Of a stretch of DNA of 7,434 nt, positions 1 through 7,017 are shown piece after piece (the first letter of the stretch is position 1; each line of letters opens with the position of its first letter). Location of the stretch: assembly GCA_021799405.1 (NCBI GenBank), contig JAJZAL010000255.1:1-7434 (forward strand). Direction: 5' to 3'. The position numbers were made by a program, and so were the translations under genes. Source of the stretch: Acidobacteriota bacterium. GTDB taxonomy: Bacteria; Acidobacteriota; Terriglobia; Terriglobales; Acidobacteriaceae. The notes beneath the pieces are model-generated. The model was given only the letters and a program-made list of their open reading frames with translations, was not told the origin of the DNA and did no database searches.

Positions 1-45
1 GATCGCGGCCAGCACAACTCCAGGCATTTTCCGTCGAGACGTCAT
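1..45 (-). CDS. Start of an unidentified gene, possibly exported (cut by window edge)
   Basis: Only the first 15 codons lie in the window, reading MTSRRKMPGVVLAAI from an ATG at 45-43. The start is supported by a perfect AGGAGG 7 bases upstream and by its position 17 bases after the lpxD stop, in the same direction. The N-terminus has basic residues (RRK) followed by a hydrophobic run (VVLAAI). This resembles the beginning of a signal peptide or membrane anchor, but too little is visible to be sure. A second in-frame ATG at codon 7 is a possible alternative start, though it lies too far from the ribosome binding site to be preferred. The short spacing suggests co-transcription with lpxD. I do not recognise the product. 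Confidence 0.7.
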   Translation of the reverse strand, partial: MTSRRKMPGVVLAAI

Positions 46-52
46 TTCCGGA

Positions 53-58
53 CCTCCT
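53..58 (-). promoter_or_regulatory. Strong Shine-Dalgarno site of the gene after lpxD
   Basis: The minus strand reads AGGAGG here, 7 bases before the ATG at 45. It is a full match to the anti-Shine-Dalgarno core and decides the start of the truncated downstream gene. It sits in the 17-base spacer just after the lpxD TAA stop, in contrast to lpxD itself, which has no such site. Confidence 0.8.
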
Positions 59-62
59 CTTT

Positions 63-1109
63 TTAGCTTGCTTGGCCATTCTGCGTGGGTTGGGCCGCAA
101 TCCTGCCCGCGACTTCCTTTTCAAGGCGGTCGAGGCGCTTCAGCATCTCCGGCAACCGCTGAAAGATCGCGACCGCGCGGAGCCAGACTCGGTTGTCGAA
201 GCCCGGCGAACCGGAGATCATCTTGCCGGGCGGCACGTCGTGGGAGACGGCCGACTGCGCGGTCAGAATCACCCCATCTCCGACGCTGCAGTGGCCGGCA
301 ATGCCTACCTGGCCGGCGAGAATCACGTTGTTTCCAATCACGGATGAACCGGCCAAACCGGTTTGCGCGCACAAAAGAGTGTTTTCGCCGATCCGTGAAC
401 CGTGGCCCACCTGGACCAGATTGTCGACTTTGGTGCCGTTACCGATCTCCGTGGCGCCGACCGTGGCGCGGTCGATACAGGCATTGGCCTGAACATCCAC
501 ACGGCTGCCGATCCGAACCGGGCCGGATTGCGGGATCTTTTCCCATTGTCCCGCTTCGTTTTTGGCAAAGCCGAAGCCGTCGGCGCCGACGATGGCGCCG
601 TTCTCCAGTGTCACATGATCGCCGAGAATGCAGTTTTCCCGCACAACCGAGTGAGCGTGCGCAAAGAAGTGACTGCCGGTCTGCACTCCAGCGTAAAGGA
701 CGACATGCGGTAGCAGAGTAGCGTATGGCCCAAGCCGGACTCCCGGCCCAACCACAGCATAGGCGCCAATATGCGCTCCCTCGCCGATCGCCGCGGTTGC
801 ATCGACGACCGCTGTAGGATGGACGCCCGGCGGATAAACCGGCGGCTGATAGAAGAGGCTCAGCGCGTGCGAAAAGGCAAGATAGGGATTCTGAATGCGC
901 AGCGTGGCTACCGGGATTTCCGCGAATTCTGGCTCGACCAGAATGGCTGCGGCCCGCGTTTTGCGCGCCAGCCCGGCATAGCGGGGATTGGCCACAAAGG
1001 TGATTTCATTGGGCCCGGCTTCTTCGATTCCGTTTACGCCTGTAACTTCCAGGTCCGCATCACCACGCAGCTCCGCGCCCAGCCGACTTGCCAACTCACC
1101 CAGCTTCAT
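63..1109 (-). CDS. lpxD: LpxD, UDP-3-O-(3-hydroxyacyl)glucosamine N-acyltransferase
   Basis: LpxD transfers an (R)-3-hydroxyacyl chain from acyl carrier protein to the 2-amino group of UDP-3-O-acyl-glucosamine. This is the third step of Raetz-pathway lipid A synthesis, in the cytoplasm, by a homotrimer. The 348-residue length is normal (E. coli has 341). The N-terminal nucleotide-binding domain (about 1-95) carries F38 and Y44 in TFVANPRY, matching the aromatic pair that holds the uracil. Residues about 100-300 form the left-handed beta-helix of hexapeptide repeats, with the family segment GADGFGFA (175-182) and IDRATVG. H236 in VQVGHG aligns with the catalytic His239 of E. coli. A charged C-terminal helix (about 310-335) follows. 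The start MKLGELASRLGAEL is typical of the family. ATG is at 1109 and TAA at 63-65. No Shine-Dalgarno is visible. It lies downstream of nuoN rather than beside bamA, fabZ or lpxA. Confidence 0.96.
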   Translation of the reverse strand: MKLGELASRLGAELRGDADLEVTGVNGIEEAGPNEITFVANPRYAGLARKTRAAAILVEPEFAEIPVATLRIQNPYLAFSHALSLFYQPPVYPPGVHPTAVVDATAAIGEGAHIGAYAVVGPGVRLGPYATLLPHVVLYAGVQTGSHFFAHAHSVVRENCILGDHVTLENGAIVGADGFGFAKNEAGQWEKIPQSGPVRIGSRVDVQANACIDRATVGATEIGNGTKVDNLVQVGHGSRIGENTLLCAQTGLAGSSVIGNNVILAGQVGIAGHCSVGDGVILTAQSAVSHDVPPGKMISGSPGFDNRVWLRAVAIFQRLPEMLKRLDRLEKEVAGRIAAQPTQNGQAS

Positions 1110-1116
1110 TGATGAA

Positions 1117-1122
1117 ATTGTA
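1117..1122 (-). promoter_or_regulatory. Possible -10 box (TACAAT) just before lpxD
   Basis: The minus strand reads TACAAT, a 5-of-6 match to the sigma-70 -10 consensus. It ends 7 bases before the lpxD ATG. No convincing -35 hexamer is found 16-18 bases upstream. If it is used, transcription would begin at or very near the ATG, giving a leaderless or nearly leaderless message. That would fit the lack of a Shine-Dalgarno site. A six-base match can easily be chance, so this is a weak call. Confidence 0.25.
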
Positions 1123-1141
1123 CCGGAACAGCATGGGGCTA

Positions 1142-1167
1142 TGATCCCGCCGCCGTAGACGGGATCA
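1142..1167 (-). other. Inverted repeat (hairpin) between nuoN and lpxD
   Basis: TGATCCCG (1142-1149) and CGGGATCA (1160-1167) are perfect 8-bp complements around a 10-base loop. They begin 2 bases beyond the nuoN stop codon. The RNA hairpin would mark the end of the nuo coding region. No run of U follows it on the minus strand (the next bases are TAGCCCCATG), so it is not a classical intrinsic terminator. It could be a 3'-end stabiliser, a partial attenuator or a protein-binding palindrome. Confidence 0.5.
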
Positions 1168-1169
1168 GC

Positions 1170-2693
1170 TCAAAACTTGGCTGGATGGATGGTTGACGCG
1201 CTGGCTGTTACAGGCGCCGTGGTTTGCGGCGGGATGGACTGAAGCGTATGCGCTCCAGACTGCGCCGTGCGCAGCACTTCTCCGGGCACGATGCCCAGCA
1301 CCAGGGTTGCTGAGACGGCCAGCAGCAAGCCTGCGCCGACCGCGACTCCCAGCTGCGGCGCGCGCCCCTGGGGCCGGTCGGCCTCGTTGGTGGGACGCTG
1401 CGCAGCCGCCAGGGCCAGACGCAGGTAGTAAGCCGATGCCAGCCCGGAGTTCAGAAGGCCGATGATGGCGAGAGCTATCGCGCCGCCTTGCACCGCTGCG
1501 GAGAACGAGTAGAACTTGCCGAAAAATCCGCCGGTGAAGGGAATGCCGACCAGCGAGGCCAGGAAGAAGATCAGCAGGCTGCCGAGCAGAGGCGAGCGGT
1601 AGATGAGGCCGCGGTAGTCGTCGATCATCGGCAGGTCGTCGTTGTAGCCGCCCGCCAGCGTGACCACGGCAAAGACGCCGACATTCATGGCGGCATAGGC
1701 TGCGGTGTAGAAGCTGGCGGCAGCAATGCCGATGGAGCCGATGCTGGCGAAGGCCGCAAGCAGGTAGCCGGCATGAGCGATCGAGGAGTAGGCGAGCATC
1801 CGCTTGACGTTCTGCTGGCGCAGCGCTGCCAGATTGCCTACGGTCATCGAGAGCACGGCTACAATCCAAAGCAGCGGTACCCACAGGGTATCGAAGGCGG
1901 GAAAGATCTCATAAAGCACGCGCAGAAGCAGCGCAAAAGCGGCAGCTTTGGGCGCGGTAGAGAGCAGCGCCACCACCGGCGAAGGAGCGCCTTCATACAC
2001 ATCCGGCGTCCAGACATGGAAGGGCGCAGCCGAGACCTTGAAGAGAATCCCCACCAGCATCATTGCCATCGCCGCCAGAACCAGGGCGTGATTCGGCGCC
2101 GATGTGATCTGGCGGGCAATGTCGTAGATCTCAGTGGTGCCGGTAGCCCCAAAGATCAACGCGATACCGTAAAGAAGGAACGCAGTGGCAAAGGAGCCGA
2201 GCAGGAAATACTTGATGGCCGCCTCGGGGCCGCGGCCCGTCTGCTTGCGATAGCCGGCCAGAATGTAGGTGGAGATCGAAGAGATCTCGAGCGCGATAAA
2301 GACCACCAGCAGCTCAATCGCGCTGGTCAGCAGGCACATGCCCACCGTGCCAAAGACAACCAGCGCGTAAAATTCGCCCTGATGATGGCTATCCGCCGGC
2401 AATGTGTCCAGAGCGACCAAAAGAGCCACGAGGACAATGCCGCAGATCAGTACGTGAAAGAAGATGGTGAAGACGCTGGTCTCCACGGTGCCGAAGAATG
2501 CGGTTCCCTGGGGTAGGGAAAACTGCCAGAGGCTCGCCCAGAGGGCAAAGGTGGTTCCGATGGCCGCCACCCAGCCCATCGAGCGGCGTGGCCGTTCAGG
2601 CCGCAGCGAAGCGTCGATCAGCATGATGATGACACCGGTCACCGTGAGGATGACCTCAGGCAGGATTCGGAAGATGTCAGGGACAGTGTTCAC
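1170..2693 (-). CDS. nuoN: NADH-quinone oxidoreductase subunit N (complex I, antiporter-like)
   Basis: NuoN is one of the three antiporter-like proton-pumping subunits of the complex I membrane arm (ND2 homologue). The 507-residue protein is strongly hydrophobic, with about 14 membrane segments. E136 (ALEISS) matches the essential Glu of transmembrane helix 5. K219 (LFKVSAAPFH) and K249 (STAPKA) match the two conserved channel lysines. H306 lies in SSIAHAGY, and K393 in FFGKFY is the distal channel lysine. Residues about 477-507 form a soluble tail rich in Ser, Thr and Ala that the E. coli protein (485 residues) lacks in this form. Translation starts at GTG (2693-2691), overlapping the nuoM TGA in the sequence GTGA. 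AGGAGG inside the end of nuoM lies 7 bases upstream, so the two genes are translationally coupled. It is the last nuo gene of the cluster. Confidence 0.96.
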   Translation of the reverse strand: MNTVPDIFRILPEVILTVTGVIIMLIDASLRPERPRRSMGWVAAIGTTFALWASLWQFSLPQGTAFFGTVETSVFTIFFHVLICGIVLVALLVALDTLPADSHHQGEFYALVVFGTVGMCLLTSAIELLVVFIALEISSISTYILAGYRKQTGRGPEAAIKYFLLGSFATAFLLYGIALIFGATGTTEIYDIARQITSAPNHALVLAAMAMMLVGILFKVSAAPFHVWTPDVYEGAPSPVVALLSTAPKAAAFALLLRVLYEIFPAFDTLWVPLLWIVAVLSMTVGNLAALRQQNVKRMLAYSSIAHAGYLLAAFASIGSIGIAAASFYTAAYAAMNVGVFAVVTLAGGYNDDLPMIDDYRGLIYRSPLLGSLLIFFLASLVGIPFTGGFFGKFYSFSAAVQGGAIALAIIGLLNSGLASAYYLRLALAAAQRPTNEADRPQGRAPQLGVAVGAGLLLAVSATLVLGIVPGEVLRTAQSGAHTLQSIPPQTTAPVTASASTIHPAKF

Positions 2694-4234
2694 CGCCGAC
2701 CCTCCTCTTGAGACGGAATCGTCACGACAGATACTGATGCGAACGGAAAATGCAAGACGGCAGCTTCCTTTGGTTGCGGCGGATGTATGCCCGTCTGGAT
2801 GGACGTTAGCCAGATGGACGGCGCCAGTCCCATGACGAGCATGAGCACGGCCAGCGGCGCCAGTACGGCCATTTCACGGAATTCGAGATCAGCGGCGGGC
2901 CTGGCGGCGGCCATTTCGCTTTCCGGCCCGTAGAAGATCCGCTGTACCAGCCAGAGCATGTAGGCTGCGCCCAGGATGACGCCCAGCGCGGCGGTAATCG
3001 CCCAGCCGCGGCTGACTCCGGTGAAGGTGCTCGAAAGGATGATGAACTCACCCACGAAGCCCGAGAGCATCGGCAGCCCGATCATGGCAAGCGCGGTAAT
3101 GACAAAGAAGGATGTGGCGCGCGGCAGCTTCGCGCCGAGGCCGCCATAAGCATCGATGCGAGTGACTCCATAACGGTATTCCAGAGCGCCCAGGAGCAGG
3201 AAGAATGCCGCGTCTTCAACGCCGTGGGCGAGAATCTGGTAAACGCCGCCGGCCCAGCCGTTGAAGGTAAGGCCATAGATGGCCAGCGTGATCAGGCTCA
3301 ACTGGCTGATGGCGGCGAAGGCCAGCAGCCGCCAGAAGTCGCGCTGCACAAGCGCCAAACATGCGCCGTAGAGAAGGCCGATCACGGCCAGGGCAATCAG
3401 GCAAGGCGCAACGATGTGTGCTTGCTCGGGGAAGAGCCCTATGTGAAAGCGCAGCATCGAGTAGAGGCCGAGCTTGCCGGCGACGACCATGGCCATGGCC
3501 ACAGGCGCCTCTGCGAAGGTATCGGCCAGCCACCCGTGGAGCGGGAAGACCGGCACCTTGACGGCAAAAGCGACGACAAAGGCCAGCGCCGCCCATGAGA
3601 GGGCTGTTGGGGCCAGCGATCCGTGCGCAATGAGAATCCGCAGCGTGGCGTAGTCGAAGCTGCCTGTACGCGCATAGAGCCACAGGATCGCTACCAGCAG
3701 CGGAGCCGAAGGGATGAATGTATAGAGGAAAAACTTAAGCGCGGCCCTGGGCCCGTCCTTGCGGCCATACATGGCGATGAGGATCGCCATCGGGACCAGC
3801 GACAGCTCCCAGAAGCCGTAGTAGACCATCAGATCGAGCGAGATGAAGACGCCGAACATGGCCGTCTGCTGGACCAGGAAGAGCGAATAGAAAATCTTGC
3901 GCCGCTGGTTGATGACCTTCCAGCTCACCAGTACGCCGATCGGCGCCAGCAGCCCCGTGAGTACCACCAGCCACATGCTCAGGCCATCGACACCCACGTG
4001 ATAGTTGATGGCGGGATTTTGAATCCAGGGCCGGTTGACTTCAAACTGAAAGCCGCCTTGACCGAGCACGAAATGCTCGGGCAGATGGAGCGTGAGGACA
4101 AAGCTCGCCAGAGTCGTTAGCAGCGCGATCCAATTGGGCAGCTTGGCTCGGTCGGGCATGAGCGCCACCACGATTGCGCCGGCCAGCGGAACCAGGAGAA
4201 TCAGAGTGAGAATCGATTGATTGATCGCGTCCAT
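2690..4234 (-). CDS. nuoM: NADH-quinone oxidoreductase subunit M (complex I, antiporter-like), divergent type
   Basis: NuoM is the middle antiporter-like pump of the membrane arm (ND4 homologue). It has 514 residues and about 14 membrane helices. E143 (FWELSLVPM), K226 (VKVPVFPLHGW), K254 (AGKLGLYSMLRF) and E396 (GFVGEF) match E. coli E144, K234, K265 and E407, so the proton path is intact. H337 matches E. coli H348. The helix before it departs from the family. DFWRLLAFAAISQ (299-311) replaces the E. coli DIKRLIAYTSVSH, putting Trp301 at the Lys position and Gln311 at the H322 position. HGVEDAAF (337-344) introduces E340 and D341. A 34-residue soluble tail follows the last helix. ATG at 4234 follows the nuoL stop by 4 bases, with only a weak GAG ribosome site, so coupling to nuoL is likely. 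The TGA overlaps the nuoN GTG. Confidence 0.95.
   Translation of the reverse strand: MDAINQSILTLILLVPLAGAIVVALMPDRAKLPNWIALLTTLASFVLTLHLPEHFVLGQGGFQFEVNRPWIQNPAINYHVGVDGLSMWLVVLTGLLAPIGVLVSWKVINQRRKIFYSLFLVQQTAMFGVFISLDLMVYYGFWELSLVPMAILIAMYGRKDGPRAALKFFLYTFIPSAPLLVAILWLYARTGSFDYATLRILIAHGSLAPTALSWAALAFVVAFAVKVPVFPLHGWLADTFAEAPVAMAMVVAGKLGLYSMLRFHIGLFPEQAHIVAPCLIALAVIGLLYGACLALVQRDFWRLLAFAAISQLSLITLAIYGLTFNGWAGGVYQILAHGVEDAAFFLLLGALEYRYGVTRIDAYGGLGAKLPRATSFFVITALAMIGLPMLSGFVGEFIILSSTFTGVSRGWAITAALGVILGAAYMLWLVQRIFYGPESEMAAARPAADLEFREMAVLAPLAVLMLVMGLAPSIWLTSIQTGIHPPQPKEAAVLHFPFASVSVVTIPSQEEGRR
2701..2706 (-). promoter_or_regulatory. Shine-Dalgarno site of nuoN inside nuoM
   Basis: AGGAGG on the minus strand lies 7 bases before the GTG start of nuoN, within the last codons of nuoM (Glu-Glu-Gly). 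It fixes the GTG at 2693 as the start and explains efficient initiation at a non-ATG codon that overlaps the nuoM stop. Confidence 0.8.
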
Positions 4235-4238
4235 ATTC

Positions 4239-6188
4239 TCAATGCCCCGCCATCGTGAGATGAATTCCTAAACTTGCCAGCACCGCTCCCCAGGGCACAA
4301 CAATGAAGAGCAGCACCGCCGCCGCGCCCGCGGCCAGCCATGCCGCATAGGAGCGAAGATTGCCTGACTGCCAGCGCTGCAGAATGGCGCCGCCGAGCGT
4401 GGCCAGCCCGGCCAGCAGCCACGCCGCTCCGCCCAGTATCCCCACGTCGATAATCCAGCCCAGCACGTAACGAGAGCCGGCGAGCAGCGGTTTGACCACC
4501 GTGGCGCCGTAAAACTCGTCAACGTAATACTTATTGGCCACCAGATTGTAGACGCCGGGAAGCGCCGCCGCCAGCTGCCTGGGCCGTTCGGGCTTGCGCC
4601 GGTAATACTTGTCCGCGATCAGCCAGCCTTCCAGAGCTACAAGAATGGCCACGATGCTCAGGATCAGTTCAAGGTGCGGCGTGGTTGGGTGGAAGTGCAA
4701 CTCGCCCGTTGCCGGCGCCAGGAATGCCCCGAAGCGTTCGATGCCGATCCAGCCGCCGCAGATTGAGAGCACGCCGAGGATCACCAGGGGAACGAGCATG
4801 GACGCGGGCGTTGCGTGATGATGGCCATGCTCGCCGCGCGGCTCACCCAGGAAGGTCATATACCAGAGGCGGAACATGTACAGTGCGGTCAGCAGCGCGG
4901 TAAACACTCCGACGAACCAGAGAACCTTTCCAAACGAGCCCTGCAGATAGGCGGCGTAGAGAATCGCGTCCTTTGAGAAGAATCCCGCGAATGGAAAGAA
5001 TCCTGAGATGGCAAGGACAGCGGCGGTCATGGTTGCGAAGGTTACCGGCATCTTCTTCCACAGGCCGCCCATCTTGCGCATGTCCTGCTCGCCGCCGACG
5101 GCGTGAATCACCGAGCCCGCCGCGAGGAAGAGCAAGGCCTTGAAGAAGGCGTGAGTCATGAGGTGGAAGATCGCCGCCGAGTAGGCCGCGACGCCGCAGC
5201 CGAGGAACATGTAGCCCAACTGCGAGATGGTTGAGTAGGCCAGGACGCGCTTGATGTCATTCTGCATCAGGCCCATGGTGGCGGCGAAGAATGCCGTAGC
5301 CGCGCCGACCACGGCGACCACCCCGAGGGCGAAGGGCGCGCGATCAAACAGAAAATGGGTGCGCGCAATCATATAGACGCCGGCAGTGACCATGGTGGCC
5401 GCGTGGATGAGCGCGGAGACCGGTGTGGGGCCCTCCATGGCGTCTGGCAGCCAGATGTAGAGCGGAAGCTGCGCGCTCTTGCCGGTGGCTCCGGCCAGAA
5501 GACAAAGGCAGATGACGGTGAGGACGCCGCCCGTCCAGCCGGGATTGGAGGCGAGCTTGTCGGCGATCTCGCTGAAGGTGAGGGTGTCGAAGTTGGCCAG
5601 CAGCAGAAAGATGCCGATCAGGAAACCGAAGTCACCGATGCGGTTGACGATGAAGGCCTTCTTGCCGGCGTCTGCAGCGGATTTGCGCTTGAAGAAAAAG
5701 CCGATCAGCAGATACGACGCCAGGCCCACGCCCTCCCAGCCCACAAACATCAGCAGGAGATTGCCGGCCAGCACCAGCGTGGTCATGAAGAAGAGGAAGA
5801 GATTCAGGAACGAGAAGTAGCGCGCGTAGCCTTCTTCATGTCCCATATAGCCGACGGAGTAGATGTGGATGAGGAAACCCACTCCGGTGACGACCAGCAG
5901 CATGACCAGTGAGAGTTGGTCGAGGACGAAGCTGAAGCCCACATGCAGCGTGCCAACGTTGATCCAACCGACCGGGCAGGCTTCCACGTAGGGCAGGGAA
6001 GCAAAGGCGGGAGCAAATCCAATCAGGCCCCGGGCGGCATTTAAGACAACGCCGAATGCGGCTGCCGGAGCGAGCAGGCCGATGGTAGTTACCAGCCACT
6101 TCGGAAACCAGCGGCCAAATACCCCGTTGAGCACGAACCCGGTGAAGGGCAGCAGCGGAATCAGCCAGAGATACAGAGGTTCGTTCAT
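4239..6188 (-). CDS. nuoL: NADH-quinone oxidoreductase subunit L (complex I, antiporter-like)
   Basis: NuoL is the distal antiporter-like pump of complex I (ND5 homologue). Its long lateral helix runs along the membrane arm. The protein has 649 residues (E. coli 613). E152 ([17 protein letters not shown]), K237 ([11 protein letters not shown]), H262 ([12 protein letters not shown]), K350 ([13 protein letters not shown]) and K407/D408 (FFSKD) match the conserved channel residues. The C-terminal part holds the [10 protein letters not shown] segment (552-561), the amphipathic region and a last membrane helix (about 613-635). A His-rich loop (HGHHH, 454-458) lies between membrane segments, as in many NuoL proteins. 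The start is placed at ATG 6188-6186 (MNEPLYLW). It overlaps the nuoK TGA as ATGA and gives the normal short N-terminus. The reading frame stays open to 6332, but that part is an Arg/Gly-rich shadow of nuoK. No Shine-Dalgarno is visible, so initiation probably depends on coupling. Confidence 0.97.
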   Translation of the reverse strand: MNEPLYLWLIPLLPFTGFVLNGVFGRWFPKWLVTTIGLLAPAAAFGVVLNAARGLIGFAPAFASLPYVEACPVGWINVGTLHVGFSFVLDQLSLVMLLVVTGVGFLIHIYSVGYMGHEEGYARYFSFLNLFLFFMTTLVLAGNLLLMFVGWEGVGLASYLLIGFFFKRKSAADAGKKAFIVNRIGDFGFLIGIFLLLANFDTLTFSEIADKLASNPGWTGGVLTVICLCLLAGATGKSAQLPLYIWLPDAMEGPTPVSALIHAATMVTAGVYMIARTHFLFDRAPFALGVVAVVGAATAFFAATMGLMQNDIKRVLAYSTISQLGYMFLGCGVAAYSAAIFHLMTHAFFKALLFLAAGSVIHAVGGEQDMRKMGGLWKKMPVTFATMTAAVLAISGFFPFAGFFSKDAILYAAYLQGSFGKVLWFVGVFTALLTALYMFRLWYMTFLGEPRGEHGHHHATPASMLVPLVILGVLSICGGWIGIERFGAFLAPATGELHFHPTTPHLELILSIVAILVALEGWLIADKYYRRKPERPRQLAAALPGVYNLVANKYYVDEFYGATVVKPLLAGSRYVLGWIIDVGILGGAAWLLAGLATLGGAILQRWQSGNLRSYAAWLAAGAAAVLLFIVVPWGAVLASLGIHLTMAGH

Positions 6189-6508
6189 AGTTTCATCAGG
6201 TCGATACGGTCGACGGCCAGGGTAGCGCGTGCGCGAAAGACGGCAATAATAATGGCCAGACCCACGGCGGCCTCCGCCGCGGCCACCATCATCACAAAGA
6301 AGACGAAGATCTGGCCCTTCACCGCGTGCCACTCATGGGCGAAGGTCACAAAGCTGAGATTCACGGCATTGAGCATCAACTCAATCGACATGAATACGGT
6401 GATGAGATTGCGCTTGATGAGAAATCCGGCCACGCCGAGCGAAAACAGAGCTGCGCTCAGCAGCAGATACCAGCTGACTGGAACCGGTTGTACCAGGAAA
6501 GAATTCAC
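6185..6508 (-). CDS. nuoK: NADH-quinone oxidoreductase subunit K (complex I)
   Basis: NuoK (ND4L homologue) is a small membrane-arm subunit that, with NuoJ and NuoA, forms the part between the quinone site and the pumps. It has 107 residues and three membrane helices (about 12-32, 36-57 and 68-92). Both membrane glutamates needed for coupling are present. E43 in [11 protein letters not shown] corresponds to E. coli E36, and E79 in [10 protein letters not shown] to E72. Translation starts at GTG (6508-6506), overlapping the nuoJ stop as GTGA. The stop overlaps the nuoL ATG as ATGA. The start is chosen from the overlap and from the usual spacing between the N-terminus and the first helix. Confidence 0.96.
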   Translation of the reverse strand: MNSFLVQPVPVSWYLLLSAALFSLGVAGFLIKRNLITVFMSIELMLNAVNLSFVTFAHEWHAVKGQIFVFFVMMVAAAEAAVGLAIIIAVFRARATLAVDRIDLMKL

Positions 6509-7017
6509 TTCTGGGCCGTCCCTTCTCCGTCGCCGCGGCGGGCCAGCGCCACAGCACCCAGGATGGCGATGAGGATGAGCACCGATGTCACCTCAAACGG
6601 CAGCAGCAGCTCATGGAAGAGCACGCGGCTGAGATCCTCCGTTGACGTAATGCCCTGGCTGAGCGCCGCGGTCCCCAGCCCCTGCGCGTGCAGAATGATG
6701 GTGGCGACAACGCCCAGGATTGCAACGACCGCGGGGAAACCTACGATGCGCGCTGCCCGGCTCCCTAGAGTGCGCTCCTCACGGCCCGCGTTGAGCAGCA
6801 TGACCACAAAGGTGAAGAGCACCATGATGGCGCCAGCATAGACGATGATCTGCGCAGCGGCCAGAAACTCCGCGCCCAGCAACAGGTAGAGCACGGCCAG
6901 CGAGGTCATCACCACGATTAGCGACAGAGCGCTATTAATAGGATGGCTCTGAAGCAGGAGGTTGATGGCCCCGGCGAGGCAGAACCCGGCAAAGAGAAAA
7001 AACAGAATCAGATGCAT
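6505..7017 (-). CDS. nuoJ: NADH-quinone oxidoreductase subunit J (complex I)
   Basis: NuoJ (ND6 homologue) is a five-helix membrane subunit whose third helix changes shape as quinone reduction drives proton movement. The 170-residue protein carries the family signature [20 protein letters not shown] (57-76), including Y60, which corresponds to E. coli Y59. Other helices lie at about 2-22, 28-48, 90-112 and 142-160. HPINSALSL is typical of the loop after helix 1. The ATG at 7017 is the only plausible start, because an in-frame TGA lies at 7095-7093 and no ATG, GTG or TTG comes between. The upstream sequence ACGGAACG gives only a weak ribosome site. The gene is separated from nuoH by 107 bases, where nuoI normally sits. 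Its stop overlaps the nuoK start. Confidence 0.95.
   Translation of the reverse strand: MHLILFFLFAGFCLAGAINLLLQSHPINSALSLIVVMTSLAVLYLLLGAEFLAAAQIIVYAGAIMVLFTFVVMLLNAGREERTLGSRAARIVGFPAVVAILGVVATIILHAQGLGTAALSQGITSTEDLSRVLFHELLLPFEVTSVLILIAILGAVALARRGDGEGTAQK

Noticed and set aside
68..721. Plus-strand 217-codon frame opposite lpxD
   Set aside because: Arg-rich product with no motif. lpxD is intact on the other strand with its catalytic residues.
1165..1884. Minus-strand 239-codon frame within nuoN
   Set aside because: Arg/Ala/Leu-rich out-of-frame reading of a G+C-rich gene. nuoN is continuous and complete over the same stretch, so there is no sign of a frameshift.
1488..2516. Long plus-strand open frame opposite nuoN (about 342 codons)
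   Set aside because: It is codon-aligned with nuoN on the other strand, so codons for hydrophobic residues (NTN) read as NAN and give a hydrophilic His/Gln/Asp/Glu/Lys-rich product. This explains its length without selection, and it has no recognisable domain.
3623..4120. Plus-strand open frame opposite nuoM (165 codons)
   Set aside because: Codon-aligned antisense shadow of nuoM, hydrophilic, with no domain.
4737..4835. His-rich stretch (HGHHH) of NuoL as a special metal-binding insertion
   Set aside because: Histidine-rich loops at this place occur in many NuoL proteins and the flanking helices are normal.
5355..5912. Plus-strand open frame opposite nuoL (185 codons)
   Set aside because: Same codon-aligned antisense effect of a hydrophobic gene. 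The product is charged and low in complexity, with no family resemblance.
6189..6332. 48-residue N-terminal extension of the NuoL frame, upstream of MNEPLYLW
   Set aside because: It is Arg/Gly-rich, unlike any NuoL N-terminus, and lies wholly inside nuoK in another frame. The ATG at 6188 overlaps the nuoK stop and gives the family length.
6932..6941. AT-rich perfect palindrome CTATTAATAG
   Set aside because: It lies in the middle of nuoJ and encodes the conserved Pro-Ile-Asn-Ser stretch. A 10-base palindrome is expected by chance and no promoter element accompanies it.
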